Positions 15,629 to 24,265 of a stretch of 64,000 bases of DNA are shown one piece after another. Source of the DNA: Verrucomicrobia bacterium 12-59-8 (GTDB lineage: Bacteria; Verrucomicrobiota; Verrucomicrobiae; Verrucomicrobiales; Verrucomicrobiaceae); contig NCCR01000023.1 of assembly GCA_002279765.1 (NCBI GenBank), positions 6,464-70,463 of the forward strand, in the 5' to 3' direction. Position 1 is the stretch's first letter; every line of letters begins with the position of its first letter. The notes under the pieces were generated by a model, which was given only the letters and a program-made list of their open reading frames with translations, had not been told where the DNA came from and did not search any database. A program made the position numbers and the translations under genes.

Positions 15629-16614
15629 GGCTCCTCCTCCAAAAACACAGGGGTGATCAGCCTGCGTACTTCGACCTCATGGTCCAGCAAGCCCAGTTGC
15701 AGCATTTCCACGCTCATTTTTTTCAGACATTCCTCCAGTCCTCCCGCTTTTTGCACAAACAACCGCCTGTTCTCCGCCGCGTCGGGCAGATGAATCTTTT
15801 TCAGGGATTTCTTCCACTGCTCCAGGGTGAAGCCTGCGCGTCTCAGTGTGGCGTCCTGACCATTTTCAATTTCCGTCCAACCCGCCTGAGACTTGATTTT
15901 CAGACAGGCGGACACCAGGGAATGCAGTTCGCGCGGATAGGCCTGTAGCACATCCTCCCGCACCACCAGCACCCGGCTGAGTTCCAGATCCATCTGGCTT
16001 GAATCAAACAGCACCGTGGCGCCCTTGTCCTGCAACCGCGTACACCAAGGGTCTGATGAAACCACCGCGTCGATCCCCTTTTCCTTATAAGCGGCTTCCG
16101 TTTCCGCCAAGTTCAGCGGCACCACCTCCACATCCTGAAACGACATGCCATTCGCCATCAGCGCATGCCTCAGCAAATACTCGCTCGAAGATCTGAGCTC
16201 AACGCCGATGTGTTTGCCTCGGAGGCTCTGCATCGACATCTGGCCGGTATGCCCCATGATGGCATCCGATCCTTTGGAAACTCCGAGAATCAACACGGCG
16301 CGCGGCTTTGCCCCGTCAGCTTCCAGGCGGATCAATTCATCCAACGTCACCACGGCAGCATCCACCACATGTTTGCGAAATGCCCCCATGACCGCCGTTG
16401 ACCACGACATCTCAACAATGTTGATCCGCTGATCTTTCGTATTGCTTGCATCACAGGCCATCACCAGACGCTCCGAACCTGGCCAGATGTTAACCGCCAC
16501 CGTCAGCGGCCTCCGATATTCGGACTCCGGCCACAGCAGACCCACAGCACACAGCAGCACGCCCAGAAAAGCCGCTGGGATCATGCGGATCTGAATGAAT
16601 TTATTCATAGGCAA
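15625..16614 (-). CDS. NMT1/SsuA-like periplasmic substrate-binding protein
   Basis: The protein has 329 residues with an N-terminal hydrophobic signal or anchor (~11-27, IPAAFLGVLLCAVGLLW). The mature part resembles nitrate/taurine/thiamine-precursor binding proteins: LTVAVNIWPGSERL at the start, DAAVVTLDELIRLEADG, then RGKHIGVELRSSSEYLLRHAL and GIDAVVSSDPWC. Such proteins normally deliver ligand to an ABC permease. No permease or ATPase gene is present here; instead the gene leads directly into a sensor kinase by a four-base overlap. I infer that it senses a small ligand and passes the signal to the kinase. The ligand is unknown. Start alternatives are Met1 and Met3. Confidence 0.85.
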   Translation of the reverse strand: MPMNKFIQIRMIPAAFLGVLLCAVGLLWPESEYRRPLTVAVNIWPGSERLVMACDASNTKDQRINIVEMSWSTAVMGAFRKHVVDAAVVTLDELIRLEADGAKPRAVLILGVSKGSDAIMGHTGQMSMQSLRGKHIGVELRSSSEYLLRHALMANGMSFQDVEVVPLNLAETEAAYKEKGIDAVVSSDPWCTRLQDKGATVLFDSSQMDLELSRVLVVREDVLQAYPRELHSLVSACLKIKSQAGWTEIENGQDATLRRAGFTLEQWKKSLKKIHLPDAAENRRLFVQKAGGLEECLKKMSVEMLQLGLLDHEVEVRRLITPVFLEEEP

Positions 16615-16826
16615 CTTCCATGCTTCAATTTCGTCGGGCCATCCGTGCCGGGATGGGGCATCCTCGTATGCATATGTTTATACTGCACTCCGGCGCGCGC
16701 AGACCAGCATTAATTGGTCTGAATCCCATTTCTCATCTGGGCCACCGTTCAAACTTGCGGAGATGGCGGGCTGCCGAAGAATTTTTCGTCCACCTGTGAT
16801 ATGTCCACCACATGGAGCTACCATCG

Positions 16827-16901
<75 letters not shown>

Positions 16902-16908
16902 ATTGCGA

Positions 16909-16983
16909 TGGCTCCTGAGGTAGGGTTCGAACCTACGACCTAGTGGTTAACAGCCACCCGCTCTACCGCTGAGCTACTCAGGA
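16909..16983 (-). tRNA. tRNA-Asn (GTT anticodon)
   Basis: The 75 bases fold cleanly: acceptor TCCTGAG/CTCAGGA, anticodon stem GGTGG/CCACT with loop CTGTTAA, T arm GTAGG-TTCGAAC-CCTAC, and an encoded GCCA end. The anticodon GTT is at 16949-16951. It lies seven bases from the tRNA-Met gene on the same strand and is probably in the same transcript. Confidence 0.95.
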
Positions 16984-17108
16984 ATCACTTTTTCCCGCTC
17001 CCGAAGAAGGGGGCGAGATGGATAAACGTTCCCAAGGATCACGCAAGCGTTTTTGTCCGTCTGATTTGCGTTCTTTTTTGGGGCGAAGTGATTCGTCCAC
17101 TGTCGAGC

Positions 17109-18290
17109 CTATGAACCGCCCATGGAATGTGCGGACCACTTCGCGATTCCTCCAAATGCCTGTCCAAAGAGGCGAACGCAAGCACAGGGTCTGCTCAGAA
17201 GGACAAAAAGGACAGAAGCGACTGAAAGGACACTCTGCGCCTGCGTCTTGGCTTCATTGATGCCGGCATACCAGTCTGGATGCACGAGGCGGTAGTAGTC
17301 GCGCATGGCCTGCTTGTTGTAATGAATGACCAGCTTGCGGCCTTCCACTTCGAGGAAGGTGGTGCCACGGAAGGAGTCGGCATCAATGGTATCGACGAAG
17401 AGCAGTTCCTCGCGATCCACGGCAAACTCCCATTTCAGGTCCCACAGCAGCAGTCCCGCACTTTCCAGCAGCTCGCGCACGGCCCAGCCGCCAAGGATGG
17501 CCAGCTTCACGGTGTGCAGGAAGTCATCGCTGCTGAGGCCGGACATCATCAGCGCCTCCTGCTTGCTCACGGCACGGTCTTCAGGCTCGTACTTGCTGGT
17601 GAGGTCATAGATGGCCCGCTCCAGCATCTCCCACACGCCCATGGGCTTGGAGAGGCCGAGTTCCTGCTCGTAGCTGCGCTTGGCTGTTTCGCTGAGGCTC
17701 TCGTATTTTTTCAGGATGGACGAGCCGCTGGTCACGCCAAAGCGCACGATATACTCCAGAGGCACCACGTACGTGGCACTCTGGTGAAACTGAGCGTAGT
17801 CAAAGACATGCGCGCCCAGCAGGTTGCGCTGCGGCGGATGCATCACCGGAAAACGGCGCACCACATTGTAGCAGCTCGGATGCTCAGGGAGGCCCGTGCG
17901 GACGATCTCGCCCGTCACGGCATCCACCATGCCAATATGATGGGTCGCAGCACCGCGCTCCAGCATCGTTTCCATGGGGCCAGTGAGCAGTTCCTTGCGC
18001 CAGGCGGGGTCCATCGGCGTGTTTTCGATGGCCGTCTTCACACGCTGCCAAGTCTCCGGCTGGCCGAGACGGGAGTACATGGCGTGACGGAAAATGGCGC
18101 GGTTCAGGTCATTGCCTTCGATGTTGAAGATCGAGCCCACGTCAAAGACGGAGCCCGCAGGCGTCGTCTCGCATACGACGTAGCCCGGATGATCTGGCAC
18201 GGCGTAGAGATTCTGCACGGAGCCGCGATAGACGGGCTCGCCGAGCTTCGAGAGATTGAGATGCGTGGGCGCTGGGGCAGGATGGGACAT
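17109..18290 (-). CDS. purC: SAICAR synthetase-like protein (phosphoribosylaminoimidazole-succinocarboxamide synthase)
   Basis: The protein has 393 residues from the Met at 18290 (MSHPAPAP). PurC joins CAIR and aspartate using ATP in purine synthesis. Matching blocks are YRGSVQNLYAV near the N-terminus (P-loop-like region), VVPLEYIVRFGVTSGSS (the VPVE..VR..A.GS block), and AGLLLWDLKWEFAV followed by VDTIDADSFR. The protein is longer than the usual 240-300 residues, with inserts around the middle. The last ~40 residues (from QSVLSVASVLFVLL) are hydrophobic and unlike the family, so the original stop may have been lost. Codons upstream of 18290 read through the glnS promoter side and are not considered coding. 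It is divergent from glnS. Confidence 0.8.
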   Translation of the reverse strand: MSHPAPAPTHLNLSKLGEPVYRGSVQNLYAVPDHPGYVVCETTPAGSVFDVGSIFNIEGNDLNRAIFRHAMYSRLGQPETWQRVKTAIENTPMDPAWRKELLTGPMETMLERGAATHHIGMVDAVTGEIVRTGLPEHPSCYNVVRRFPVMHPPQRNLLGAHVFDYAQFHQSATYVVPLEYIVRFGVTSGSSILKKYESLSETAKRSYEQELGLSKPMGVWEMLERAIYDLTSKYEPEDRAVSKQEALMMSGLSSDDFLHTVKLAILGGWAVRELLESAGLLLWDLKWEFAVDREELLFVDTIDADSFRGTTFLEVEGRKLVIHYNKQAMRDYYRLVHPDWYAGINEAKTQAQSVLSVASVLFVLLSRPCACVRLFGQAFGGIAKWSAHSMGGS

Positions 18291-18401
18291 GGTTCCGGTG
18301 AAAAACAACGGATTCCGCGCCTGTGCAACTGCGAACAGACTTCCGGTTGAGGTGAACTTTGTTCTTTGAACTTTAAACTTTCGGCCCAAACTCCGCCCTC
18401 C

Positions 18402-20102
18402 ATGTCCGAAGCCGCCGCCACACCTCCCGCCTCCCTCGATTTCATCCGTGAAATGATCGCTGCCGATCTCGCCGCAGGTCGCAATGATGGGAAGGTCGTC
18501 ACCCGTTTCCCGCCGGAGCCGAATGGCTACCTGCACATCGGCCACGCGAAGAGCATCTGCCTGAATTTCGGCATCGCCCAGGAGAATGCACCCAACTCCC
18601 GCTGCCACCTGCGTTTTGACGACACGAATCCGACCAAGGAGGAAGTGGAGTACGTGGACAGTATCATGGCGGATGTGAAGTGGCTGGGCTTTGACTGGGG
18701 CGACAACCTCTTTTACGCCAGTGACTACTTTGAAAAGCTCTACGGTTTTGCTGAGCAGCTCATCACCAAGGGCCTCGCCTATGTGGATGATCAGACGCAT
18801 GAGGAGATGCGCGCGAGCCGTGGCACCCTCACCTCCCCCGGCACCCGCAGCGCGGGCGCGGACCGCAGCGTGGAGGAAAACCTCGATCTCTTCCGCCGCA
18901 TGCGGAAGGGCGAATTCAAAGAAGGCGAACGCGTGCTGCGCGCGAAGATCGACATGGCCTCATCGAACATGAACATGCGTGATCCGGCCCTCTACCGCAT
19001 CCTGCATGCGCACCATCACCGCACGGGCGATGCGTGGTGCATCTACCCAATGTATGACTACGCGCACCCGCTGAGCGATGCGCTGGAAAGCATCACCCAC
19101 AGCCTGTGTACGCTGGAGTTTGAGCACCACCGCCCGCTGTATGAATGGCTCATCAGCAACGTGGACGGCCTGCCCGGCGCTCCGTATCAGCGTGAGTTTG
19201 CCCGTCTGAACCTCACCTACACGGTGATGAGCAAGCGCAAGCTGCTCCGCCTCGTCAAAGAAGACCTCGTCAACGGCTGGGATGATCCGCGCATGCCCAC
19301 CATCAGCGGCATGCGCCGCCGTGGCATCACCGCCGCCGCCATTCGCAGCTTCTGCAAAACGATCGGCCTGACCAAGTTCAACTCGCTCACGGAAATCGCC
19401 CTGCTGGAGCACTCCATCCGCGAAGACCTCAACAAGATCTCCCACCGTGCCTACGGCGTGCTGCGACCGATCAAAGTCGTGATCACGAACTACCCGGAAG
19501 ATCAGGTCGAGTACTTCGATGCGCCGAACCATCCCGAAGATCCTGCGGCTGGCACGCGCCAGGTGCCGCTCTGCCGTGAGCTTTACATCGAGTCCGACGA
19601 CTTCATGGAGTTCCCCTCCGATGGCTTTCACCGTCTCAAGCCCGGCGGCGAGGTGCGCCTAAAGTTTGCCTTCTGCATCATCTGCCAGGAGATCATCAAG
19701 GATGAAGCTGGGAACATCGAGGAACTGCGCTGCACCTATGATGACGCCACGCGCCATGGGAAGAAACCCGAAGGCCGCACCAAGCCCAAAGGCATCATCC
19801 ACTGGGTCAGCGCCCGCCATGCCATCGACGCCACCGTGCGTCTGTATGACCGGCTGTTCACCGTTGAGACCCCGGATGCGGATGCTGGCGAGGATGGAGA
19901 TTTTGCGCAGTTCCTGAATCCGGCGTCGTGTGAAACGATCACGAATGCCAAGCTTGAGCCGTCACTGAAGGATGCAGCGCCGGGCAGCCACTGGCAGTTT
20001 GAGCGCGTTGCCTATGTCTATGCGGACCCGATTGATTCGAAGCCCGGCGCACCGGTGTTTAACCGCACAGTGACGCTGAAGGATGGGTGGGTAAAGAAGT
20101 AG
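18402..20102 (+). CDS. glnS: Glutaminyl-tRNA synthetase
   Basis: The protein has 566 residues and is a class Ic synthetase charging tRNA-Gln. It carries the HIGH signature in PPEPNGYLHIGHAKS, the GlnRS/GluRS block RFDDTNPTKEEVEYVDSI, and the KMSKS equivalent VMSKRKL. The C-terminal beta-barrel anticodon-binding region includes DAPNHPED and the terminal WQFERVAYVYAD. Start 18402 (MSEAAATPP) was preferred over an upstream in-frame Met at 18366, which would translate the intergenic AACTTTAAACTTT tract. The 112-base gap to the divergent purC-like gene must hold both promoters. The presence of GlnRS means direct glutaminylation of tRNA-Gln. Confidence 0.96.
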   Translation: MSEAAATPPASLDFIREMIAADLAAGRNDGKVVTRFPPEPNGYLHIGHAKSICLNFGIAQENAPNSRCHLRFDDTNPTKEEVEYVDSIMADVKWLGFDWGDNLFYASDYFEKLYGFAEQLITKGLAYVDDQTHEEMRASRGTLTSPGTRSAGADRSVEENLDLFRRMRKGEFKEGERVLRAKIDMASSNMNMRDPALYRILHAHHHRTGDAWCIYPMYDYAHPLSDALESITHSLCTLEFEHHRPLYEWLISNVDGLPGAPYQREFARLNLTYTVMSKRKLLRLVKEDLVNGWDDPRMPTISGMRRRGITAAAIRSFCKTIGLTKFNSLTEIALLEHSIREDLNKISHRAYGVLRPIKVVITNYPEDQVEYFDAPNHPEDPAAGTRQVPLCRELYIESDDFMEFPSDGFHRLKPGGEVRLKFAFCIICQEIIKDEAGNIEELRCTYDDATRHGKKPEGRTKPKGIIHWVSARHAIDATVRLYDRLFTVETPDADAGEDGDFAQFLNPASCETITNAKLEPSLKDAAPGSHWQFERVAYVYADPIDSKPGAPVFNRTVTLKDGWVKK

Positions 20103-20193
20103 GAGGTAGCCATTCCAAAATTCGCCCAAGGATGTTTTGACGTGGGGGCGCAAGTGCTGGCACAGTAGCCGGTGCTCGTCACCTCCACTCCAT

Positions 20194-20451
20194 ATGAAAC
20201 TGATCCGTGATTTCCTGGTGCTCGCCTCGGGCATTGTGTCCGCTCTTTACCTGCTAAACATCAGCTTCGGCGTAGCGGAGTTCATTCCGGACAACATCCC
20301 CATCTTCGGCAATCTGGATGAAGCGGCGGCGACGGCGCTGCTGATCAATTGCCTGGCCTACTTCGGCGTGGACATCGGACATTTCCTGCGCCGCAAGGGT
20401 GAGGCTGCCAAGGAAGAGCCGAAGACGCATGACATTGATGTCACGAAGTGA
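20194..20451 (+). CDS. Small DUF1232-like membrane protein
   Basis: The protein has 85 residues and two hydrophobic stretches (~5-25 and ~43-60). The centre reads FIPDNIPIFGNLDEAA, close to the IPDFIPVLGYLDD signature of DUF1232 (YkvA-like) proteins, whose function is unknown. The tail is charged (RRKGEAAKEEPK). The start at 20194 follows the sequence CTCCACTCCAT; an upstream in-frame extension to 20137 is unlikely because it adds no hydrophobic or conserved residues. Confidence 0.7.
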   Translation: MKLIRDFLVLASGIVSALYLLNISFGVAEFIPDNIPIFGNLDEAAATALLINCLAYFGVDIGHFLRRKGEAAKEEPKTHDIDVTK

Positions 20452-20512
20452 GGCCGGTGAAATCTGAATCAGATCTCTAGGGTGTGATGATTGGCACAGG
20501 GACTCAGGAGAG

Positions 20513-20591
20513 GTACGATAGACACTCCTGTCTGTCGATACCCAGCGCTCAGCAATCGCCCCAGACCGACAGACAGGAGTGTCTATCGTAC
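20513..20591. repeat. Perfect 25-bp inverted repeat with 29-bp loop
   Basis: Arms 20513-20537 and 20567-20591 are exact reverse complements, starting GTACGATAGACACTCC. The repeat lies between the ends of a plus-strand and a minus-strand gene, so it could act as a bidirectional terminator. The long loop and lack of a T-run fit a mobile palindromic intergenic repeat (REP/MITE-like) better. Confidence 0.85.
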
Positions 20592-20592
20592 T

Positions 20593-22239
20593 TCAATCCT
20601 GCGCGATCGCTCCCACGACGACGTCTGCTGTGGGAGCCTGCGTTTGCATGTCAGCATGTGAGCCGTGGACGAGCGTCCACTTCAGGCCGGGGCAGTAGCG
20701 GGATTCCCACACGTCGCGGCGGATGAGGGTGTCTGCGGCGCCGTGGCGGAGGTAGGGAAAGTGGCGCTTATGATGGAGGGCGAGGCGCAGGGGGGCGAGG
20801 TCTGCGCTGAAGCTGACGAGGTGCAGCGGGCGGAGGGGGCCTTTGGCGGCTTCGGCTTCGTAGAGAAGGATGACGGCGAGAGCGGCAGCTGCGGTGGCGA
20901 GATGAGTGTCCAAGACCACGAGCGGCGGGGACTCGGCAGGCAGGCGCAGTTGCTGGATGATCTGGGATTCGATGGCGGGATCGAGCTGCGGTGTCGTGGG
21001 AAAGGTGCGGCCGCTGGGGATGTGCCGGATGGCGGGTGGCTCGCCGTGGAGTTCGTAGTCGCCTTCGCTCTGCGGTTTGGTGGAGGTGCGCTTGGGATGC
21101 GTGACGGGATGATCCACATCCTCGATCTGCAAAATCTCGCGGCGCTCGCGGTAGAGCGGCATGAAGCGATCTTCCAGAATGCTCTGGCGGATCTCGCGCA
21201 TGAGCTGGTGGTAGAAGTGGATGTTGTGCTGGCCGACGAGCGTCCAGCCCAGCGGCTCCTGCGTCTTGGTGAGGTGGTGTAGGTAGGCGCGGCTGTGCGT
21301 GGCGCAGACCGGGCAGGTGCAGGTGGGATCGAGGCGGTCCTCGCTGAATTTGTAAACAGAGCGGCGCAGTTCCACGATGCCGCGTGAGGTGAAGGCGGTG
21401 CCGCGCTTCGCCACCTGCGTGGGGATGATGCAGTCAAACATGTCCACGCCGCGATGCACGGCCTCCAGCACATCCACGGGGGTGCCGACGCCCATGAGAT
21501 AGCGCGGGCGGTCTGCGGGGAGCAGGGCGGCGGTGAGTTCGCAGACGTCTTCGCGTTCGTTTTTTTCCTCCCCCACGGCGAGGCCGCCGATGGCGAAGCC
21601 GTCGAAGTCGAGCTGCATGAGGCCGGCGGCGCTCTCGCGGCGGAGCTGCGGATACAGCGCACCCTGCACGATGCCAAACATGGACTGCGGTGAGTCCTCC
21701 CGCGCAGCGAGGCTGCGCACGGCCCAGCGCTGGGTGATCTGCAAGGCGGCGCGAGTGGTTTTTTCGTCGGCAGTGGACGGGATGCACTGGTCCAACACCA
21801 TCATGATGTCGCTGCCGATGGCGCGCTGCGTTTGAATGCTGAGTTCTGGGCTGAGCAGGATGCGCTGGCCATCGACGTAGCTTTGAAACACCGCACCCTT
21901 CTCCGTCATGGAGCGCGAGTGAGGCAGCGAGAAGATCTGATAGCCGCCGGAGTCCGTGAGCACGGAGCCGGGCCAGTTCATGAAGCGGTGAATGCCGCCG
22001 AGCTGGATGAAGACATCCGGGCCCGGACGCAGCAGCAGGTGGTAGGTGTTGGCCAGCAGGATCTGCGAGCCGGAGGCATGCAGGGACTCCTGCGTCTGCG
22101 CCTTCACCGTGGCCTGCGTGCCCACGGGCATGAACAGCGGCGACTGAATGGTGCCATGCAGCGTGTGAAACGTCGTGGCGCGGGCGCGTGAATCGCTGGC
22201 TTGCGCATCGAGCTGAAACTGGAGACGGGAGGGCGACAT
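20593..22239 (-). CDS. tgt: tRNA-guanine transglycosylase fused to a MnmC-like C-terminal domain
   Basis: The protein has 548 residues. Residues 1-~380 are a full Tgt, which swaps guanine for preQ1 at tRNA position 34. Visible are catalytic Asp96 in TDSGGYQ, the nucleophile block GVDMFDCIIPT, and the zinc site CTCPVC...H. Standard bacterial Tgt ends there. The extra ~165 residues begin with YELHGEPPAIRHIPSGRTF and contain PLVVLDTHLATAAAALAVILL, RPLHLVSFSADLAPLRLAL and LKWTLVHG. These resemble the methyltransferase half of MnmC, which acts on the wobble uridine (DUF752/Methyltransf_30). The usual glycine-rich SAM loop (D.GxGxG) reads DTHLATAAA, so activity is doubtful. The stop overlaps the edge of the palindromic repeat. 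Confidence 0.93.
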   Translation of the reverse strand: MSPSRLQFQLDAQASDSRARATTFHTLHGTIQSPLFMPVGTQATVKAQTQESLHASGSQILLANTYHLLLRPGPDVFIQLGGIHRFMNWPGSVLTDSGGYQIFSLPHSRSMTEKGAVFQSYVDGQRILLSPELSIQTQRAIGSDIMMVLDQCIPSTADEKTTRAALQITQRWAVRSLAAREDSPQSMFGIVQGALYPQLRRESAAGLMQLDFDGFAIGGLAVGEEKNEREDVCELTAALLPADRPRYLMGVGTPVDVLEAVHRGVDMFDCIIPTQVAKRGTAFTSRGIVELRRSVYKFSEDRLDPTCTCPVCATHSRAYLHHLTKTQEPLGWTLVGQHNIHFYHQLMREIRQSILEDRFMPLYRERREILQIEDVDHPVTHPKRTSTKPQSEGDYELHGEPPAIRHIPSGRTFPTTPQLDPAIESQIIQQLRLPAESPPLVVLDTHLATAAAALAVILLYEAEAAKGPLRPLHLVSFSADLAPLRLALHHKRHFPYLRHGAADTLIRRDVWESRYCPGLKWTLVHGSHADMQTQAPTADVVVGAIAQD

Positions 22240-22258
22240 GGAGCGCAGCGGCAGGCGG

Positions 22259-24265
22259 TTACTTGTCCGCCAGCATGGCCCGCAAGCCGGAGAAGAAGTT
22301 GGTGTTTTCCTCCTGCGTCACGGTTTCGTTCATGTGCTTGGTGTAGTCGAGTTCTTCGACGTACTTGCGGTCGAGTTCCTTGAGGAAGGTGCTGGGCATG
22401 TTGCTCTGCTTCTTGCCCCACTTCATGCGCGTGCGCGTGTGGCTCAGTGTCAGTTTCTGCTTCGCACGGGTGATGCCCACATAAAACAGGCGGCGCTCTT
22501 CATCCACACGGCCTTCGTCAAAGCTGCGTTTGTGCGGCAGGATCCCCTGCTCCATTCCCGGCAGATACACGACCGGAAATTCGAGTCCCTTGGAGGCATG
22601 CATGGTGATCAAACACACGCCCTTTTTCTTCTCGATGTCGTCCTTCTCCTCGCGCTCATCATTGAGGCTAACTTCATCCAAAAATCCCGCGAGGCCGCTG
22701 GCGCGATCGCGCTCCGCATGAGCCGCCATGCTTTTGAGCAGCTCATTGATGCCATTCTCCCAGCCGGCAAAATCTTCCGGCTCCTTGGCGGCCTTTTTGA
22801 GATGCTCCATGTAGTCGATCTCAAGAATCAGGGCCTGCGTCATGTCCACCAGGTTGGTGCCGGGGGTGCTGGCCGGGCCTGAGTACTTGACGATGAGAGT
22901 GGTGAAAAGGCGGATGGCATTGCGCCCCTTTTCGGGAATCTGGCGCAGGAATTCCTCGTCGCACAGCGCCACCCAGATGCTGTGGTGCTTCTCCATGCTG
23001 CGCTCACGTGCAAGCTCGGCAGTGGCACTGCCGATGCCGCGCGTGGGCGTGTTTAAAATGCGCAGCAGAGCCATGTCATCGTGCGGATTGTGCATCACCG
23101 AAAGGTAGCTCAGGATGTCCTTCACCTCACGCCGGTCAAAGAAGCTGCGCGCACCCACCACACGGTAGGCGATCTTGCGCTGGCGGAAGGCCTGCTCCAG
23201 CACGCGCGACTGATCATTGGTGCGGAAGAGCACGGCAAATTCTTCCAGCGGCTGCTTGTTCGCGAAGTGGGCGGTCTCCACTTCCTTCGCAATCATGTCC
23301 GCCTCCTCCTTGTCATCCTCGTTGGCGATGAGGCGGACGAGATCGCTGCCTTGATTGCGGCTCCACAGGGACTTGGGCCGTCGGCCCGCATTGTTTTTGA
23401 TAAGGCTGTTGGCCGTGTGCAGGATGGGCGTGGTGCTGCGGTAGTTCTCCTCCAGCTTCACCACATGCGGGTTAGGGAAGAAGTTTTCGAACTCGGTGAT
23501 GTTGGTGATCTCCGCACCGCGCCAGCCGTAGATGGACTGGTCATCATCTCCCACCACGCAGACGTTGTACGGCGCAGGGACCAAAGCACGCAACAGGCGC
23601 ATCTGGAGTGAGTTGGTGTCCTGGAACTCATCGACCATCACGTAGTGGTGGCGGCTCTGCACGGTGGCACGCACCTGGGCATTGTCTTCCAGCAGCCTCA
23701 CTCCGAGGATGATGAGGTCATCGAAGTCCATGACGTTCAGCCCGCGCATCTCGTCCATGTACTTTTCCATGACCGCAGCATCGAGACTTTCCTTCGGGTC
23801 TCCCAAACTCTCACCTGCGTTCTTGGCCTTGCTGATGCGTGAGAGCGCCATGCTGGGATCCAGCGTTTCGTCCTTCACCAGCAAGGTCTGCAGCACACGC
23901 TTGATCAGCGTTTCCTGCTCGCCCTGGCTGTAGATGGCAAAGTTGTTCTTGTAGCCCACATGCTCGGCAAACTCACGCAGCAGACGGACGCAAAAAGCGT
24001 GGAAGGTGCCCACGACGACCTTCTTGCCGAGACCGTCGCGCACCATGCCTTTGATACGCTCGCGCATTTCATTGGCCGCCTTGTTGGTGAAGGTGACAGA
24101 AAGAATGTTCTTCGGGTTGATGCCCTCGTTCACCATGAAGCTGATGCGTGCGGTGAGCACGCGCGTCTTGCCGGTGCCTGCACCCGCGAGAATCAGCAAC
24201 GGCCCGTTGATGGTCGTGGCGGCCTCGCGCTGCTGGGCATTGAGTGTTCCGGTGAAGCCACTCAT
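22259..24265 (-). CDS. UvrD/PcrA/Rep-family superfamily 1 DNA helicase
   Basis: The protein has 668 residues. It is a 3'-5' DNA helicase used in repair and replication restart. Motifs in order are LNAQQREA (Q motif), AGAGTGKTR (Walker A), TFTNKAANEMRER (Ia), VDEFQDTN (Walker B region), GDDDQSIYGWRGA (III), EENYRSTTPIL (IV), LITMHASKGLEFPVVYLPG (V) and RRLFYVGITRAKQKL (VI). The length is slightly short of the ~720 of UvrD, with a reduced C-terminal tail. UvrD, PcrA and Rep cannot be told apart by eye. The start codon overlaps the stop of the upstream fusion gene by four bases, so the two are probably coupled. Confidence 0.95.
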   Translation of the reverse strand: MSGFTGTLNAQQREAATTINGPLLILAGAGTGKTRVLTARISFMVNEGINPKNILSVTFTNKAANEMRERIKGMVRDGLGKKVVVGTFHAFCVRLLREFAEHVGYKNNFAIYSQGEQETLIKRVLQTLLVKDETLDPSMALSRISKAKNAGESLGDPKESLDAAVMEKYMDEMRGLNVMDFDDLIILGVRLLEDNAQVRATVQSRHHYVMVDEFQDTNSLQMRLLRALVPAPYNVCVVGDDDQSIYGWRGAEITNITEFENFFPNPHVVKLEENYRSTTPILHTANSLIKNNAGRRPKSLWSRNQGSDLVRLIANEDDKEEADMIAKEVETAHFANKQPLEEFAVLFRTNDQSRVLEQAFRQRKIAYRVVGARSFFDRREVKDILSYLSVMHNPHDDMALLRILNTPTRGIGSATAELARERSMEKHHSIWVALCDEEFLRQIPEKGRNAIRLFTTLIVKYSGPASTPGTNLVDMTQALILEIDYMEHLKKAAKEPEDFAGWENGINELLKSMAAHAERDRASGLAGFLDEVSLNDEREEKDDIEKKKGVCLITMHASKGLEFPVVYLPGMEQGILPHKRSFDEGRVDEERRLFYVGITRAKQKLTLSHTRTRMKWGKKQSNMPSTFLKELDRKYVEELDYTKHMNETVTQEENTNFFSGLRAMLADK

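Noticed and set aside
17280..18350. Plus-strand open frame of 356 residues
   Set aside because: It is antisense to the PurC-like gene; the translation is His-rich and unstructured.
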